From positions 30,718,885-30,782,884 of the forward strand of contig JAQFVV010012394.1 in the NCBI GenBank assembly GCA_028023455.1: a stretch of 64,000 nucleotides of DNA, read 5' to 3'. This document shows, piece by piece, positions 33,358 through 45,158 of this stretch. The stretch comes from Epiperipatus broadwayi. Its lineage: Eukaryota > Onychophora > Udeonychophora > Euonychophora > Peripatidae. Numbering within the stretch: position 1 is the first letter of the stretch; each line of letters starts with the position of its first letter. The notes under the pieces are model-generated. The model was not told the origin of the DNA. It did no database searches and saw nothing but the letters and a program-made list of their open reading frames with translations. The position numbers and the translations under genes are program-made.

Positions 33358-33552
33358 CGGTATTAGTAGATGCTTGAGCTGGAGCTTGGTGAGTTTCCTG
33401 GGGATAGCAGCATTCTTCTTTTCAGTTAGATGGTAGATATTATAGTGGCATTCTTCTTCTTTTTCGGTTAGGTTGTAGATGTTATAGCGGCATTCTTGGT
33501 TATAAACGGTGTCGGGTGGAAACGAATCTATCACCTCCTTACAGAGTGACAG
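33358..33552 (-). CDS. Exon-like segment with an internal 14-residue duplication
   Basis: On the minus strand the open segment lies between a possible acceptor (CATCTTAG) and a donor (GTAAAT), exactly 65 codons in phase 0. It contains ECRYNIYNLTEKEE followed directly by ECHYNIYHLTEKKN, a near-exact tandem repeat. PRKLTKLQLKHLLIP follows. The frame has no ATG at its start. A YY1-like GGCCATCTTAG lies at the acceptor, so the region could equally be a promoter edge. Function unknown. Confidence 0.25.
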
Positions 33553-33559
33553 CTAAGAT

Positions 33560-36500
33560 GGCCACACTAGCCAGACATCTCAGTTCAAAACTAAATTTGA
33601 TTTTTAAATACAAATGTGATTCAAAATGGAGTCTCTTCTCAGTATATCTTTTCCCTGTGTCTCTCAGTATTATAGATCTCAGTCTGTCTCCCTTCCTGCT
33701 CAAAATATGTCCCATTTATATCTTTTTCTTATCAGCTTAACACCTTTAAGAATTTTTATTTGCTTCATGATTACATTTTTAATTAATTTTGTTAACATAC
33801 AATCTGATTCCAAATATGCTGATAAGTTTCTGAGGTGTTATAACTTTTCCTTAATTCCGTTTTAATTAAATTCTAAAAACATGTAATTTTGATCTTAAAT
33901 ATTTGATAAATTATTAAAGTATTTCAGTTATAACTTTTATGGTTATTTTGTAAAACTATTTTACCATAAACAATTTTAATTAGTTAAATCCAAATATAAC
34001 TTAAATGTTTATATCTTATGCAATTTCAATTAGCCAGATTTTAAAATGACTTTTTAACTTGACCAAAGGTAGGTGCCGGTCATTAATTAAATACTTGTGT
34101 ATGACAAAATCTGTTTCCAACCAACTTTTACTTCTAAGAAAAAAAATAACACTTAATTTTTAAAGAAGATTTCTCAGCACATTTGAAAGAAAACCTTAAC
34201 ATTTTTAAATAAACACTTTAAAATATTTTCATCTTTTAACATTTTAAATATATAACACATTTGAATGTTTTAAATCATGCCACCCCTATATACATTACAA
34301 ATATAGGTTGGATTATATATCCACATACGAATTAAAATAATAAATTTATTAATAAATTGAACTCTATCGTTATTTAACATAATAAAAGTATTTTATTAAA
34401 ATAAACACGATATTAATAATAATACACTATAATTCTATCAAGCCTATCTAATTATAGCATCCTTTAGTATGTAAATATATAATGCTGTTCAGACAGCCAT
34501 GACAGCAAATTGTAGTTTTATTTTACATATTATAGTTTAAATGAGATTCGAATCCAACACAGACGAGTGGACTACTAGATTGATGATGAAACGGCAAGGG
34601 ATTAGGAGGTCGCCGTTTCAATATGTAGCCTTCAATTTAAAATTAAGCATAACTAAGGCAATGAATAGATTGTAAAAATTAAACTATTATTTAACCCTTT
34701 GTTGTGAAAAGTCCCCCTGCCAATTTTTGAATAGAACCTAGAAAATCTTTTATGAAATATTCTTACATGTTTGAATATTTTACTTTTACAATTAAACTTT
34801 TTTCTATATATTACATAAATAATTTTTACATTATGTGTTACAAATATAAGCTTACTAGGGACATTCATTTTTTAAATATGAAAATAATTATCTAAATAAA
34901 GTTTTTATCTATAACAACAGAGCAAACTGCTATTGGTTATAATTTACCTATTCAAAAAGTTAGAAGAATGAAATACTTGATATTTGAATTTAATGTTATT
35001 AAAAAGGATATATTTAGGATTAGTTATCATTAAAGAAAGAAAAATAATTATAAAATTTAGTAAATTATTTCTTCTTATTAAAATTTTAAAGACTATTTTA
35101 TTTAGTGTTTGACAAAAGCAATTTCTTTTTATCAAATAGAAACTGTTTCCAGTTGTCGTAACAAACTTTCTAAGAATTATTTTTTTAAAAATAAAGTTTT
35201 CAAAGACAATCTCCCATTAGTGATGTAATTTTTTGTTTTATGTTCTTCACAAAAGCTGCAATAGCACTATCATGTTTGACATTTTAGACAGTGAAGTGGC
35301 GCTGTGATCACTATTTTTCTATAGTTTTAAAGTATTATATATATATATTAAATTATGGGGTGTGACAGGCTGCAGGGATTCTGTCTATGAAGCTTCCCTT
35401 TTTAATGTATTAATTTTTAAAAAAAATCCAAGAGACAGCAGCAGTATACAAACCTTTACAGACCTTTGTCTATTATCAACTGCACATTCTATTGTTCTAA
35501 AAAAAAGCTGTGAAGTTGGTGGCAATTTATGATTGGCTGATTGTCTGGTTTCTTATTTTCTTTGGCTAAATGACACACAAAAACATGATTTTCAGTAATT
35601 ATTATTGATTACGATGCAATACTTTTGTAAAAGACATTATTAAACCAAAAACTATATCGCTAGGAGAGTTTGTCTCTGAAAACATTTTATTTCTAAAAAG
35701 ACAGCCCTTAGAAAGTCCAGAAAGTACACTCCAAGAACTGGAAATTTGTACACAAACAGTTATTATTGGCTAAAAAGAAAATCATTTTTGTAAAAACTGT
35801 AAATGAAATATTTTAATAATAATTAATAATTTATTAACTTTGAGAATGTTTTTTGTTTCTTTGATAAATAATTGTAAATATATCATTTTTAATAGTATAA
35901 AATTTTAAGATCTAACATTTTGTTCTTATAACTTTTTGCATAGATATTGTGAATCTGATAATAATGTATTCCTTTGTTATTGGTAAGATTTTCAGTTAGA
36001 TACTTATTTTCACAATTTTAAAATATTAATTTAAAATATATTTTTATTTTAATTATTAGAAGACTTAAACATTTATAATGTAGTACATAAATTAATTTTT
36101 TAATATATGTAAAAAAAATTTAATTGCACACACAAAAAAAATCAAACATGGTTTCATAGTAAATAGTCTATTCAAAAATTTTACAGATGGAGTTGATACT
36201 GATGTAGGTAAAATCAGTCTTTTACAAAAAGATTGCATCACAATCATTAATTTGTAAATCAATTATATTTTTTTAACAGATCTACAATATTTCATCATTT
36301 ATCTTCAGGCTAAAACACCCAACTAATAAGAAATTGGCCACCTCATACATAGGTTTGTCATAACTATAGAATGATGTTAATCATGCAAAAAAATCCATAT
36401 AATGCAGACATTTTCAGTTTTTATTTAAAATATGTTAAAATTATAGCAGGGATGAAAAGAGAAGCTACAAGCCATCACAAACCATATATAAGATTATATA

Positions 36501-38090
36501 TAGGTTTAAAACAACATAGAAAAGATACCATCATAATACCTAAAACATTAAAAATCTGCATGGTTTCATTACTACACTAATAAGAGATCATTTTATGCAA
36601 ACTAAGTTCTACAATATAACTTTTGAACTATACAACTTTATATTTGGCTAATAATGCCTAATCTAATAATACAAATTAAAACTAAAATATATACTATCAT
36701 TTATTTGTAAGTATTTGCTGAAACATTGCAATAAAACTATGGGAATAGAAATCACTTAAATACAATTTGAGTAAAATTGTGACTGGTGAATTTAAATGAA
36801 AGAACTGATCCAATAATTTGCCAGGAAAGAATTAAATATTTTGGCTCCAGCTAATCATATCAATATTATGATTTGACTGTCTGTTCTTGTAAAGTTATTT
36901 GATTTTATAATTAAAACAAAATCATAATTTCCTATTTATTAAAGAATAAGTATCTTAGTTATGAATTATATGTTCATGAAATAAATACAGACCATAAAAT
37001 TATATGTGATCAGGCTAACATTGTGTTGTTTGAAAGAATGAAAAAAAATATTAAAGAATCTTTTTTGATAAAGATTTATGATTCTGAAGCTATTAACTTA
37101 TTTACAATTTCTTTTGATATTAAATATAATTGAAATGTGAGCTGGAATTACAGAAACATAAAATAGTATATATTTATTTTGTGTTCTGTTAACTTTATAT
37201 CTGAAAAGTCTGCTTTGACAAGGAAAACATTAGTTGGGAATTTGTAATTTAATTTTGACTAGTGATTTAACTGTGAATTAATATTTTATTTATATCACTT
37301 ATATAAAGGTTATTTTTCAAATTAAAAATCAAATAATAATATAAATAAATGCAAAACCAAAATGCTTTAAAGTTTATGGATACAATATAAAAAATATATT
37401 GAATGCAAAATCCAAGCAAATGCTATAAGCATTTAGAGGTAACAATTAAAAACGATTATTTACTTAGTAACATTAATCCTAGATTAGTAATTACATAACT
37501 AACTTGGATTAATCAAATGATTTCTTAATCTTTTATTTATATATATTTTTTCTATTTTGTGAACGAATTTTAATAATAAATAAATATTCAAAAGTTTTAA
37601 AACAAAACTCATATATCTTGTTTTGAAATCTTTTATGTCTCTCTTTTGTACTTTCTACAGTAAAAGTTTATATATATATTCTCTATAAACATTAAAAACA
37701 TAAAGCCAAACTAGTCAATAAATAATCAAAATTACCCCAAATTCACAACTCAACCAGACTAGAATCTGTATTTATAAAATGATAAATGAAACGAAAACAG
37801 ATATCAATTGTTACTAAGCAACTAAAATGGCTGGCCTTAAAAAAACAATCAACTATTATTAAAAATCTATGCAGAAGTAGAGTACCGTATCTAATAAAAA
37901 AATACAGTTTTCTGAAAAAGTATTAATAATTATTTATTTGACAATGAATTTGTTCTGGGGTAATCAAATATATGTTTAAAAAAGTTGCATTTTATGAAAT
38001 ACTTTGCGTAACCTGTGTTGTCTATTTGTGTGTTATTACTAATAAGTTGTTTGTATTTGGAAAGTTTAAAATTTTCTATGCATTTAACAT
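33560..38090. other. AT-rich DNA without recognised genes
   Basis: Short frames at 33626-33865, 34653-34868 and 36371-36580 have no family signature. TA microsatellites lie at 35338-35349 and 37668-37679. No repeat family was matched by eye. Confidence 0.5.
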
Positions 38091-38099
38091 TCACTCATA

Positions 38100-38560
38100 C
38101 ATAATGGAAATAGTCCAACATATCACATCTTATCATATAATACTAAATAGTTTAAGCACATTACCACTGTTACACAAAGCTTTATTTACCACCCTTTTCT
38201 TACAATTTACAGTTTCGATTGCCCTAGCAATCTTCTTCTGAACGTTATACCTCCCAACCTTAACATTACAGTCGAATTTTAAAAAATTACCATTAAAATT
38301 TGACTGGAACAGTTGAGGTTGGGAGGTATAAAGTTCTGAAGAAGATTGCTGGGGCGATCGAATCTGAAAATTGTAAGAAAAGGGTTGTGAATAAAGCATT
38401 GTGTAACAGTTGGAAAGTGCTTGGACAATTTAGTATTATATGGTATACATTTGGCAATGCAATAAGAAGGAGTAGTTATATCACATCTTATAATATACCA
38501 TCATCACAAACTTTCAGGCAAATACTTTATGTAACTTATTTAATGAAAGAAAATTAGAAC
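38100..38560. mobile_element. Inverted repeat F6 whose two arms encode the same peptide
   Basis: Arms 38137-38277 and 38312-38450 are inverted copies around a spacer of about 35 bp. The minus frame of the left arm reads VGRYNVQKKIARAIE and NCKKRVVNKALCNS. The plus frame of the right arm reads VGRYKVLKKIAGAIE and NCKKRVVNKALCNS. They differ at about 13 codons in the 41 I compared (4 silent, 9 changing) with no stop in either arm. The peptide is not one I recognise. It may be a transposon-encoded fragment in a foldback. Confidence 0.6.
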
Positions 38561-38654
38561 TTGATTTTCTAAATAATTTTTGGACTTTTTGTTAAACTAT
38601 ATAAATGTACCATATATTTTTTTAAGTTGTTTTAATGAAATGTTCGTTTAGAGA

Positions 38655-38748
38655 CTTTATATATATATAACAGAAATGACAATTTTAAAATTAGAAACGT
38701 GTGCTTTATATATATATAACAGAAATGACAATTTTAAAATTAGAAAAA
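38655..38748 (+). repeat. Tandem duplication, 49-bp unit x2
   Basis: CTTTATATATATATAACAG and AAATGACAATTTTAAAATTA occur twice at 49-bp spacing with almost no difference. Confidence 0.9.
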
Positions 38749-39145
38749 GCTTAAGATATTTAAATCCTTCAGCATTTTTTTAAATGTTTTTGGGAAAAAA
38801 TATTTTGAAAGCATTGATAGCAGACTCTTTATCATTGCAGTCTTATAATCTTTCTTTTTTCCAACAATAAATAATCTGAGTTAAGAAATAGATCTTAGAA
38901 ATACACATCTACCTAAGAAGTTCTGCAAAAAATTATAAATGGTGATTTTATATAATGCATTAAATAAGGAGAATTTTAAATCGTACAAATGTGTATTTGG
39001 TATCATTAGAATTTCAAAAATGACATATATACATATATATTATATGAAAAGAACTGTTAGAAATAAATATTTTTCCATAAGCTCTGACAAAAGGATGTAA
39101 GGGGGAAAACTCTCTCTCTCTGCCCAAGGCTAAATGGGTTTTATA

Positions 39146-39551
39146 AATAATCATTAAAAACCAATCAACACTTAGACAATCTCAATATCAATAACAATCA
39201 AGAATCTCAAATTGTTGTCAAAGCAAAGGTGAAATTTCACCTCTATTTATGGTCCAATATACTCATATAAACACTAAAGATTATAACTTGATCACAGAGA
39301 CTGAAATTATTGATACAAAGAAATTTAAATAAACCTTAAACAGGTAAAGGTTTATCTAAACTTTTTCATATCAATAATGTCAGTGTCTATGGCCACATTG
39401 CAATCTTTAGTGTTTATATAAGTATATTGGTATCATAAATAAAGGTGGATTTCCACCTTTATTGTTAAGAGGTTGCCTTGACAACAGTTTGAGATTGTTG
39501 ATTGTTATTGATACTGGTATTGTCTAAGTGTTGACTGTTTTTTAGTGATTA
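39146..39551. mobile_element. Foldback-family T, palindromic copy 1
   Basis: The left arm starts ATCATTAAAAACCAATCAAC and contains TAGACAATCTCAATATC. It runs to AATAAACCTTAAACAGG. The right arm is its inverted copy and ends TTGTCTAAGTGTTGACTG. Each arm contains its own small palindrome (GTGAAATTTCACC type). Arms are about 200 bp. No ORF. It is flanked by TA repeats. Confidence 0.85.
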
Positions 39552-39622
39552 TATATATATATAATACATTAAGTTATAATAATGATTATATATATATATA
39601 ATACATTAAGTTATAATAATGA
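39545..39622 (+). repeat. Tandem duplication, about 37-bp unit x2
   Basis: GATTATATATATATATAATA plus CATTAAGTTATAATAAT is repeated twice. Confidence 0.85.
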
Positions 39623-40636
39623 CACAAATAAATAGTAATAATATGTTACTAATACCAAGATATCTTTGTTTACTTTTGTCATAAACATTAGTTATTAAAG
39701 GTATGTGGATAAGAGATGGAGCCAAGTAATTTTTCATGAATTGTATATGTAAGTATATCTTCTTTCCTATAATGTGTTTCTTAATATCATTTTCTTGTGT
39801 GATCTATTAAAGTTAAAAAATTTTCATGGTCAGTTGAGCGAAATTAATCTGAACATTTATAACATTTTTTTAAGAGCATTGATGTTAATAATTTTTATTA
39901 GTCATTCTTCAAACTAGAGATTATCCACTTAATAAATAATATTTCTGTAGCATAATTTTCACTATACTACTCTCACAGAAGTTCTTATGTTTATGATTAC
40001 ACCCAAGCCCATTCTGTAGGTTTGTATCACACAGGTACAAAATTATGTTTTATTTGATTTGATTTAATTTTAGAATAAAGTTAATTAATAAATCAATCAC
40101 TAAATGCCTGTCCATAAAAATTTTATAGTGTAAATTTCTGTCGTTTGTTAATTAGCCTATAATATTGCTTGTATACAAATATACAATAAAGATACTCATG
40201 AAATGGCTCCAAATACAATAAAGTTGTCTATTTCAAAAATGGCACAGACACATAATCATAGGCCTAAGGTAATTGATAAAACAAGCAATACAAACACATA
40301 AATAACACCTATAATAGAATAAAATAATCAGCATTAACAAAATCAAGTATTGAAGCATCCACTTTTTTATTATTTTGATTATCTATTGATTTAAATATTT
40401 TATTATGGTGAGTTGGTGCTTCCCTACAGTGTGCTGAGGGGCAATGCACTTCCTGTACCCCAGCACAAAACAGGCCTGATTACACCCTTCCACAAGGTGT
40501 TAAAAACAGATAGAAACCTGTTTCTACCTTGCATGAGAGTGATGTAGTGAAAATTACATTGCAGAAATATTATTCATTAATTATTGATGTTCATTTAATC
40601 TTTACTTTGAAAAACAATCTTATTTACTTATATAAA

Positions 40637-40951
40637 TATATTAAATTTATTAAGCACTAGCAGATGATCCAATAATAACATGAGAGGCTAAAACCTTCAA
40701 CAGAAGCACTTTAAAATGCTTATGTGACAGCCAATCAGATGTAATAAAGACTGCAGGTGGAACTCTCAATTCAAGAACACAAGTCAGAACATGAGACAAA
40801 GGTGGGACCCACCTTCTTCTCTACTTAAATTTATATATAAGTCAGATGGAAGATTGGCTGTCATATAAGCGTTTTAAGGCACTTCTGGCAAAGGTTTTAG
40901 CCTTTCATGTTATTATTAGATCATCTTCTAGTGCTTAATAAATTTAATATG
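40637..40951. mobile_element. Foldback / MITE-like palindrome F3
   Basis: The left arm starts TATATTAAATTTATTAAGC and contains GAGGCTAAAACCTTCAACAG and GACAGCCAATCAGATG. The right arm inverts this (TTGGCTGTCATATAAGC, AAGGTTTTAGCCTTTCATG, AGTGCTTAATAAATTTAATA). Arms are about 110 bp around a centre with GGTGGGACCCACC. No coding potential. Confidence 0.85.
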
Positions 40952-41059
40952 TTTAAATTTGTTACTATCATTTCATTATATTTGAAAATTGCTTCATTAT
41001 AAATTGAAAGATTTCACATTGTTTGTATAAATATAATATTTAGTGAATTAAATGTGAAG

Positions 41060-41235
41060 ACGCTCTTAGTTCAGTATGATTGAGTCTGACTTATTTATAT
41101 ATAAATTTAAGTAGAGAAGAAGGTGGCTTGTGTTCTTGAATTGAGAGTTCCACATGTAGTCATTATTACATCTGATTGGCTGTCACATAATCATTTTAAG
41201 GTGATTCTGTTGAAGGTTTTAGCCTTTTACTTATA
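41060..41235 (-). mobile_element. F3-family partial copy
   Basis: AAATTTAAGTAGAGAAGAAG, CTTGAATTGAGAGTTCCAC, ATCTGATTGGCTGTCACA and GTTGAAGGTTTTAGCC repeat the left half of the 40637-40951 element in inverted orientation. Confidence 0.75.
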
Positions 41236-41607
41236 TATAACTTTTTGCATCCAAATATAATGTGATAGTAATATTACTTTTTTGTTTTTAGGTACATTGT
41301 TTATCTTTTTTAAGAATATAAAATGAGATATTATATATAATAAATACATTTGTAGGCTGGGAATAATATATAGTGGGATATCAATGCAGCTTCACTGTAT
41401 GTTCAATATTCAAAGCTTCAATCACTCCGCATACCATATGCTAAATAACATGCTAGGTCTCGCAGTGTTTATATCAAATCTGCTAAATAATCAATAATAA
41501 AGTGAGAGTGGGAGAAGTATAAGTTTTTATATTTTGCATAATGTTTCATGCAGTATGTAAATGTATAAGAATTATTTATTAAAATTTTTAATTAAAGTAT
41601 ACATAAT

Positions 41608-42015
41608 GTATCATCATCATTTTAAACCATTATTAGTCCACTACAGGATGAAAGTCTCCCACAAATTCAATCCATTTTCTCCTACCTCTAGCCTCTCTAT
41701 TCCACATCTCCCCAGCATCCTTCCTTATTTCATTCACCCATCTCACATGTGGTCTCTTTCTAGGTGTTTTACAATCTCTTAGAATCCATTTTAAGATTTC
41801 AACTGTTTATCTATTATTTAGTTCTTTTATCAATATGACACACCCACCTCCATTTCAATTTCTAAATTTTATCAATGATGTCAGTAACACTTGCTTCTTC
41901 TCTCCCCCATGTATTTCCTTTTTGATCTCATTTTGTTACTCTTAGCATGCAACTCTTCATACTTCGTTGAATAGTCTAAAATCTCTTTATTGCTTTTCGG
42001 TTATAGCCAGTTAAA
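41608..42015 (-). pseudogene. RTE1 LINE 3' end, minus strand
   Basis: In plus coordinates it begins with the ATCATCATTTTAAACCATTA tail and the reverse complement of GLxWRREA...WRKWIEF. It continues through the WMNEIRK and CKTPRKRPHV region to the QRLQTIQRSMKSCMLRV-like block, ending near 42010. 5'-truncated and frameshifted. Confidence 0.85.
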
Positions 42016-42884
42016 CTGCTTATATACTGTATATAGTTAACACTTTCATATAAAATTTTGTCTTTTCTTTTCAATATTTTTTTCTCTTTATTTTTAAAAA
42101 AAAAATAGATATATTTATTTTAAAAATGTTATTGTTGACATATTGAGAACAAATATACAATTTATTTCCATGTTTTATTCAGGCCGCAATGAAAATCCAT
42201 AAAACTTTCCAACTTCAATAGTAGTGAAGTTTAGAGATTTTTCTTACTATGACCTTCAATTTATTATTTATATAACAGACTTACACGATAATATTTCCTA
42301 ATGTCATTCTTATTTCATGATCTAACAGAATCGATATCTTCTCAAATAATGCCACTAAATGTCAAAATATTGTCGAACTGCTTTTAGAAACTGAACCATA
42401 TCAAAAATTTTGTTCTGTTTACAGCTACTAAGTGTTACTTTAAAACTTTTTTTTACTTGTGAATGTAGTATATACGTGTATATAAATATATGCATACATA
42501 CGTATGTATGTGAAAGAAGAAAGAGATATTGTGAACAGAGATATAAATCTGATTGACAAATTGAACTCACTTGAAATAAACCCTACTCCTTTTATCTTAC
42601 AAAGATTGAGTTAAGTGTTTATTACATAAAAAGATGAGGAATATGAGTGTGAAAAATATTGTCTTTAATATACTTTTGCAACATAAAAGAAGCATATTAT
42701 TTTTAGAATAATTTAAAAATAAATTTGCATTTGCAGAATTGGACCGTATTCGAATACATCTATATCAATAATAAAAAAACACTTTCATTTACACCTTTTG
42801 TTTATATATATCATTTGTCTTTTTAAAGATATTTTTGGTCATGCATTTCAGAAATATGTAAAAGTAGGAAGTTTAAAGTTTATG

Positions 42885-43590
42885 TAATATATATAATATA
42901 CAAATCAATATATATATATATCAAAACACAGTAAAATTCACATAAATTATATTATTTTTACAAGTATTTTCGACTATACATCTTGTAGTTTTTATCAACT
43001 ATATAACATTGAATAATCAAAACAAGACAATCTTTCACAATACCCATAGTTCAATTCAGATGTCCCACAATTCTGTTCTTTTAACATTTGATGATTGCCA
43101 ATTCATTAACATTTTAAGATTTCTTTAAATCAACATAGCCTCTTTTATTTTAAGTTTATTGTGGCAACGTTCAACTTGAATAATTTTCATATTTTTATAA
43201 TCAAATTTAAATACATATTGACAAGATTTATTACGATCAAATATAACAGATAATGAAGGTTTACTTACATCTATTCCTGATTGTTTCTCTTTTTGAATTC
43301 TATTATATAAAAGCTCAATAAATGTAAAATAAAAGAGGCTACGTTGATTTCAAGAAATCGTCAAATGTTAATGAATCGGCAGTCATCAAACGTTAAACTG
43401 ACAGAATTGTGGGAAATCTGAATTGAACTATAGGTATTGTGAAAGGTTGTCTCGTTTTGATTATTCAATGTTATATAGTTGATAAAGACTACGAGATGTA
43501 TAGTCGAAAGTATTTCTAAAAACAATATAATTTATGTGAATTTTACTGTATTTTGCTATATATATATATAGATTTGTATATTACATATAT
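42885..43590. mobile_element. Large inverted repeat, Penelope-like terminal structure
   Basis: The left arm (42885-43157) and right arm (43325-43590) are inverted copies (ACAGTAAAATTCACATAAAT / ATTTATGTGAATTTTACTGT; AGACAATCTTTCACAATACC / its inverse; GAGGCTA near the inner ends). The centre is about 170 bp, and both outer ends have TA microsatellites. The right arm holds GATAAAGACTAC...ATAGTCGAAAG, a hammerhead-like core in the same place as in the 17862-20695 unit. The left arm has the inverted equivalent. No RT is seen. Confidence 0.7.
43475..43515 (+). ncRNA. Degenerate hammerhead-like motif in inverted repeat arm
   Basis: TTGATAAA stands in place of CTGATGA. The helix GACTA(C)...TAGTC is well formed, then CGAAAG. 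It is clearly homologous in layout to the motif at 20588-20625, but the core is mutated (two changes), so it is probably inactive. Confidence 0.4.
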
Positions 43591-43631
43591 TGTGGAACGA
43601 ATACAGACATCAAACTTAATTTATTATATAT

Positions 43632-43787
43632 ATGCATAAAAAAGACCACATATGAGCCATATAGATAAAATAAGAAAGTGTTCTTGGGTGATGCGGAAAA
43701 GAAAGCTAGAGATGGAGAAGATGGATTGAACTTGGAGAGAACTTTATTCTTCAATAGATTGATAATGGTTGAAAATGATGATGATGA
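43632..43787 (+). pseudogene. RTE1 LINE 3' tail, short
   Basis: AAAAAGACCACATATGAGCC through GAAGATGGATTGAACTTGG to GATAATGGTTGAAAATGATG and a GATGATGAC end. It lies immediately beyond the 42885-43590 inverted repeat. Confidence 0.88.
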
Positions 43788-45158
43788 CGTGCATGAAATT
43801 AAATTATGCCATATTTATGTTTAATTCATCCGAAAAATGAAGTGGTTTTAATATGCATGCATATGAGATATGACAGGGCTAAAAAAAAGGAACGCATTGA
43901 TAAAAATTAAAAAAAAAAACATATACATATATATATGTATATAGAGATTATATAGATTTATATATAAATTAGATATAAATATCAACGTAAGTAATAGATG
44001 TAAAACAATTATGTGGCTCCTTTTCCTATTGTTCTCTGAACACATAGTAAATATACATACACTTTACAGTACAATAATTTTTCATTCTTTCTTGAGGTAT
44101 ATTTTTTTTAATATACGGCTTTCTTTTCCAAATAAAAGTAATTATTCTCCCTTTAAGATGTACAGTTATTTCATTTCTTTCTCTACTGATTTTCTTTACG
44201 TTAATTAATATATTCTTCATAACCCAGTAGTTTTTTGTGTATGTTGATAATATAGTAGTAAAACTTAACAAACTTCCAAATAATATAATTCTACAATTTA
44301 TACGTTTTTATGAATGTATTTTCAGGTAAAAAAGTATAGTTACTATAAGAAAGATACTTATTCCAAACTCAGGTTTTAAATGTTTTTAAATTAAAATTTA
44401 TTTTTATTATTATTTTAAACGTTTACTTGCATCATTTGTGTATGTATTAATAAAAAGTAATCAAATGGTATCTTGTGGGAAGGGAGGGGGTTTCATAAAA
44501 AAACTTTCTGCTCTTGAAGAGGAAGATCTAGAGTTTCCGATCCATGGATTTTGAATTTCAGAGTTCTCGTTCTACAATTAAACAGGCAAATAAATAATTG
44601 AACAGTTTATTGTTTGTACATAAAAAGCTCAAGTTCCGAAACAAAGAGATGAATGTCGATCCACAAATACTGAGATCCAAAATTCATCAATCTACTACTG
44701 CGTTAAACTACATAAGGAAATATAATACTAATTGATTATGCATTTAGAACATAGAATAACCTTTGTAATTAGACCTATATCTTCAATTATTATTTCGTCA
44801 CTTTTGATAGTATTGAAAATTTTCTAAAAAATATTATAAATATACGAGTCTAATGGTGTAAATGTTTGCACATCAGCTTAAAGGGACCATAAACTGTAGT
44901 TTGAATTCAGGCTAAATAAAACTGAATTTTTTTTAGCTTTCAATCAACCATACAGTTTTAAAGATAATTGTTTCACAGTTAATCAGCAGACATCCAATGT
45001 TGGTTGGTAAAGGAATATCCAACCAATTATAATTAAAAAAAAGATGAACACAATATTTGATAGCATTCGCCATCCAGCAATTTGAATGTTCGGTGAGTAT
45101 CCGTTTCTCTCTCACTATGCTCATGGATGCGGCACTAGATCTTTGCTCTACAAGGGAT

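Noticed and set aside
31405-33552. LTR retrotransposon
   Set aside because: No pair of direct terminal repeats, primer-binding site or polyprotein motif could be found.
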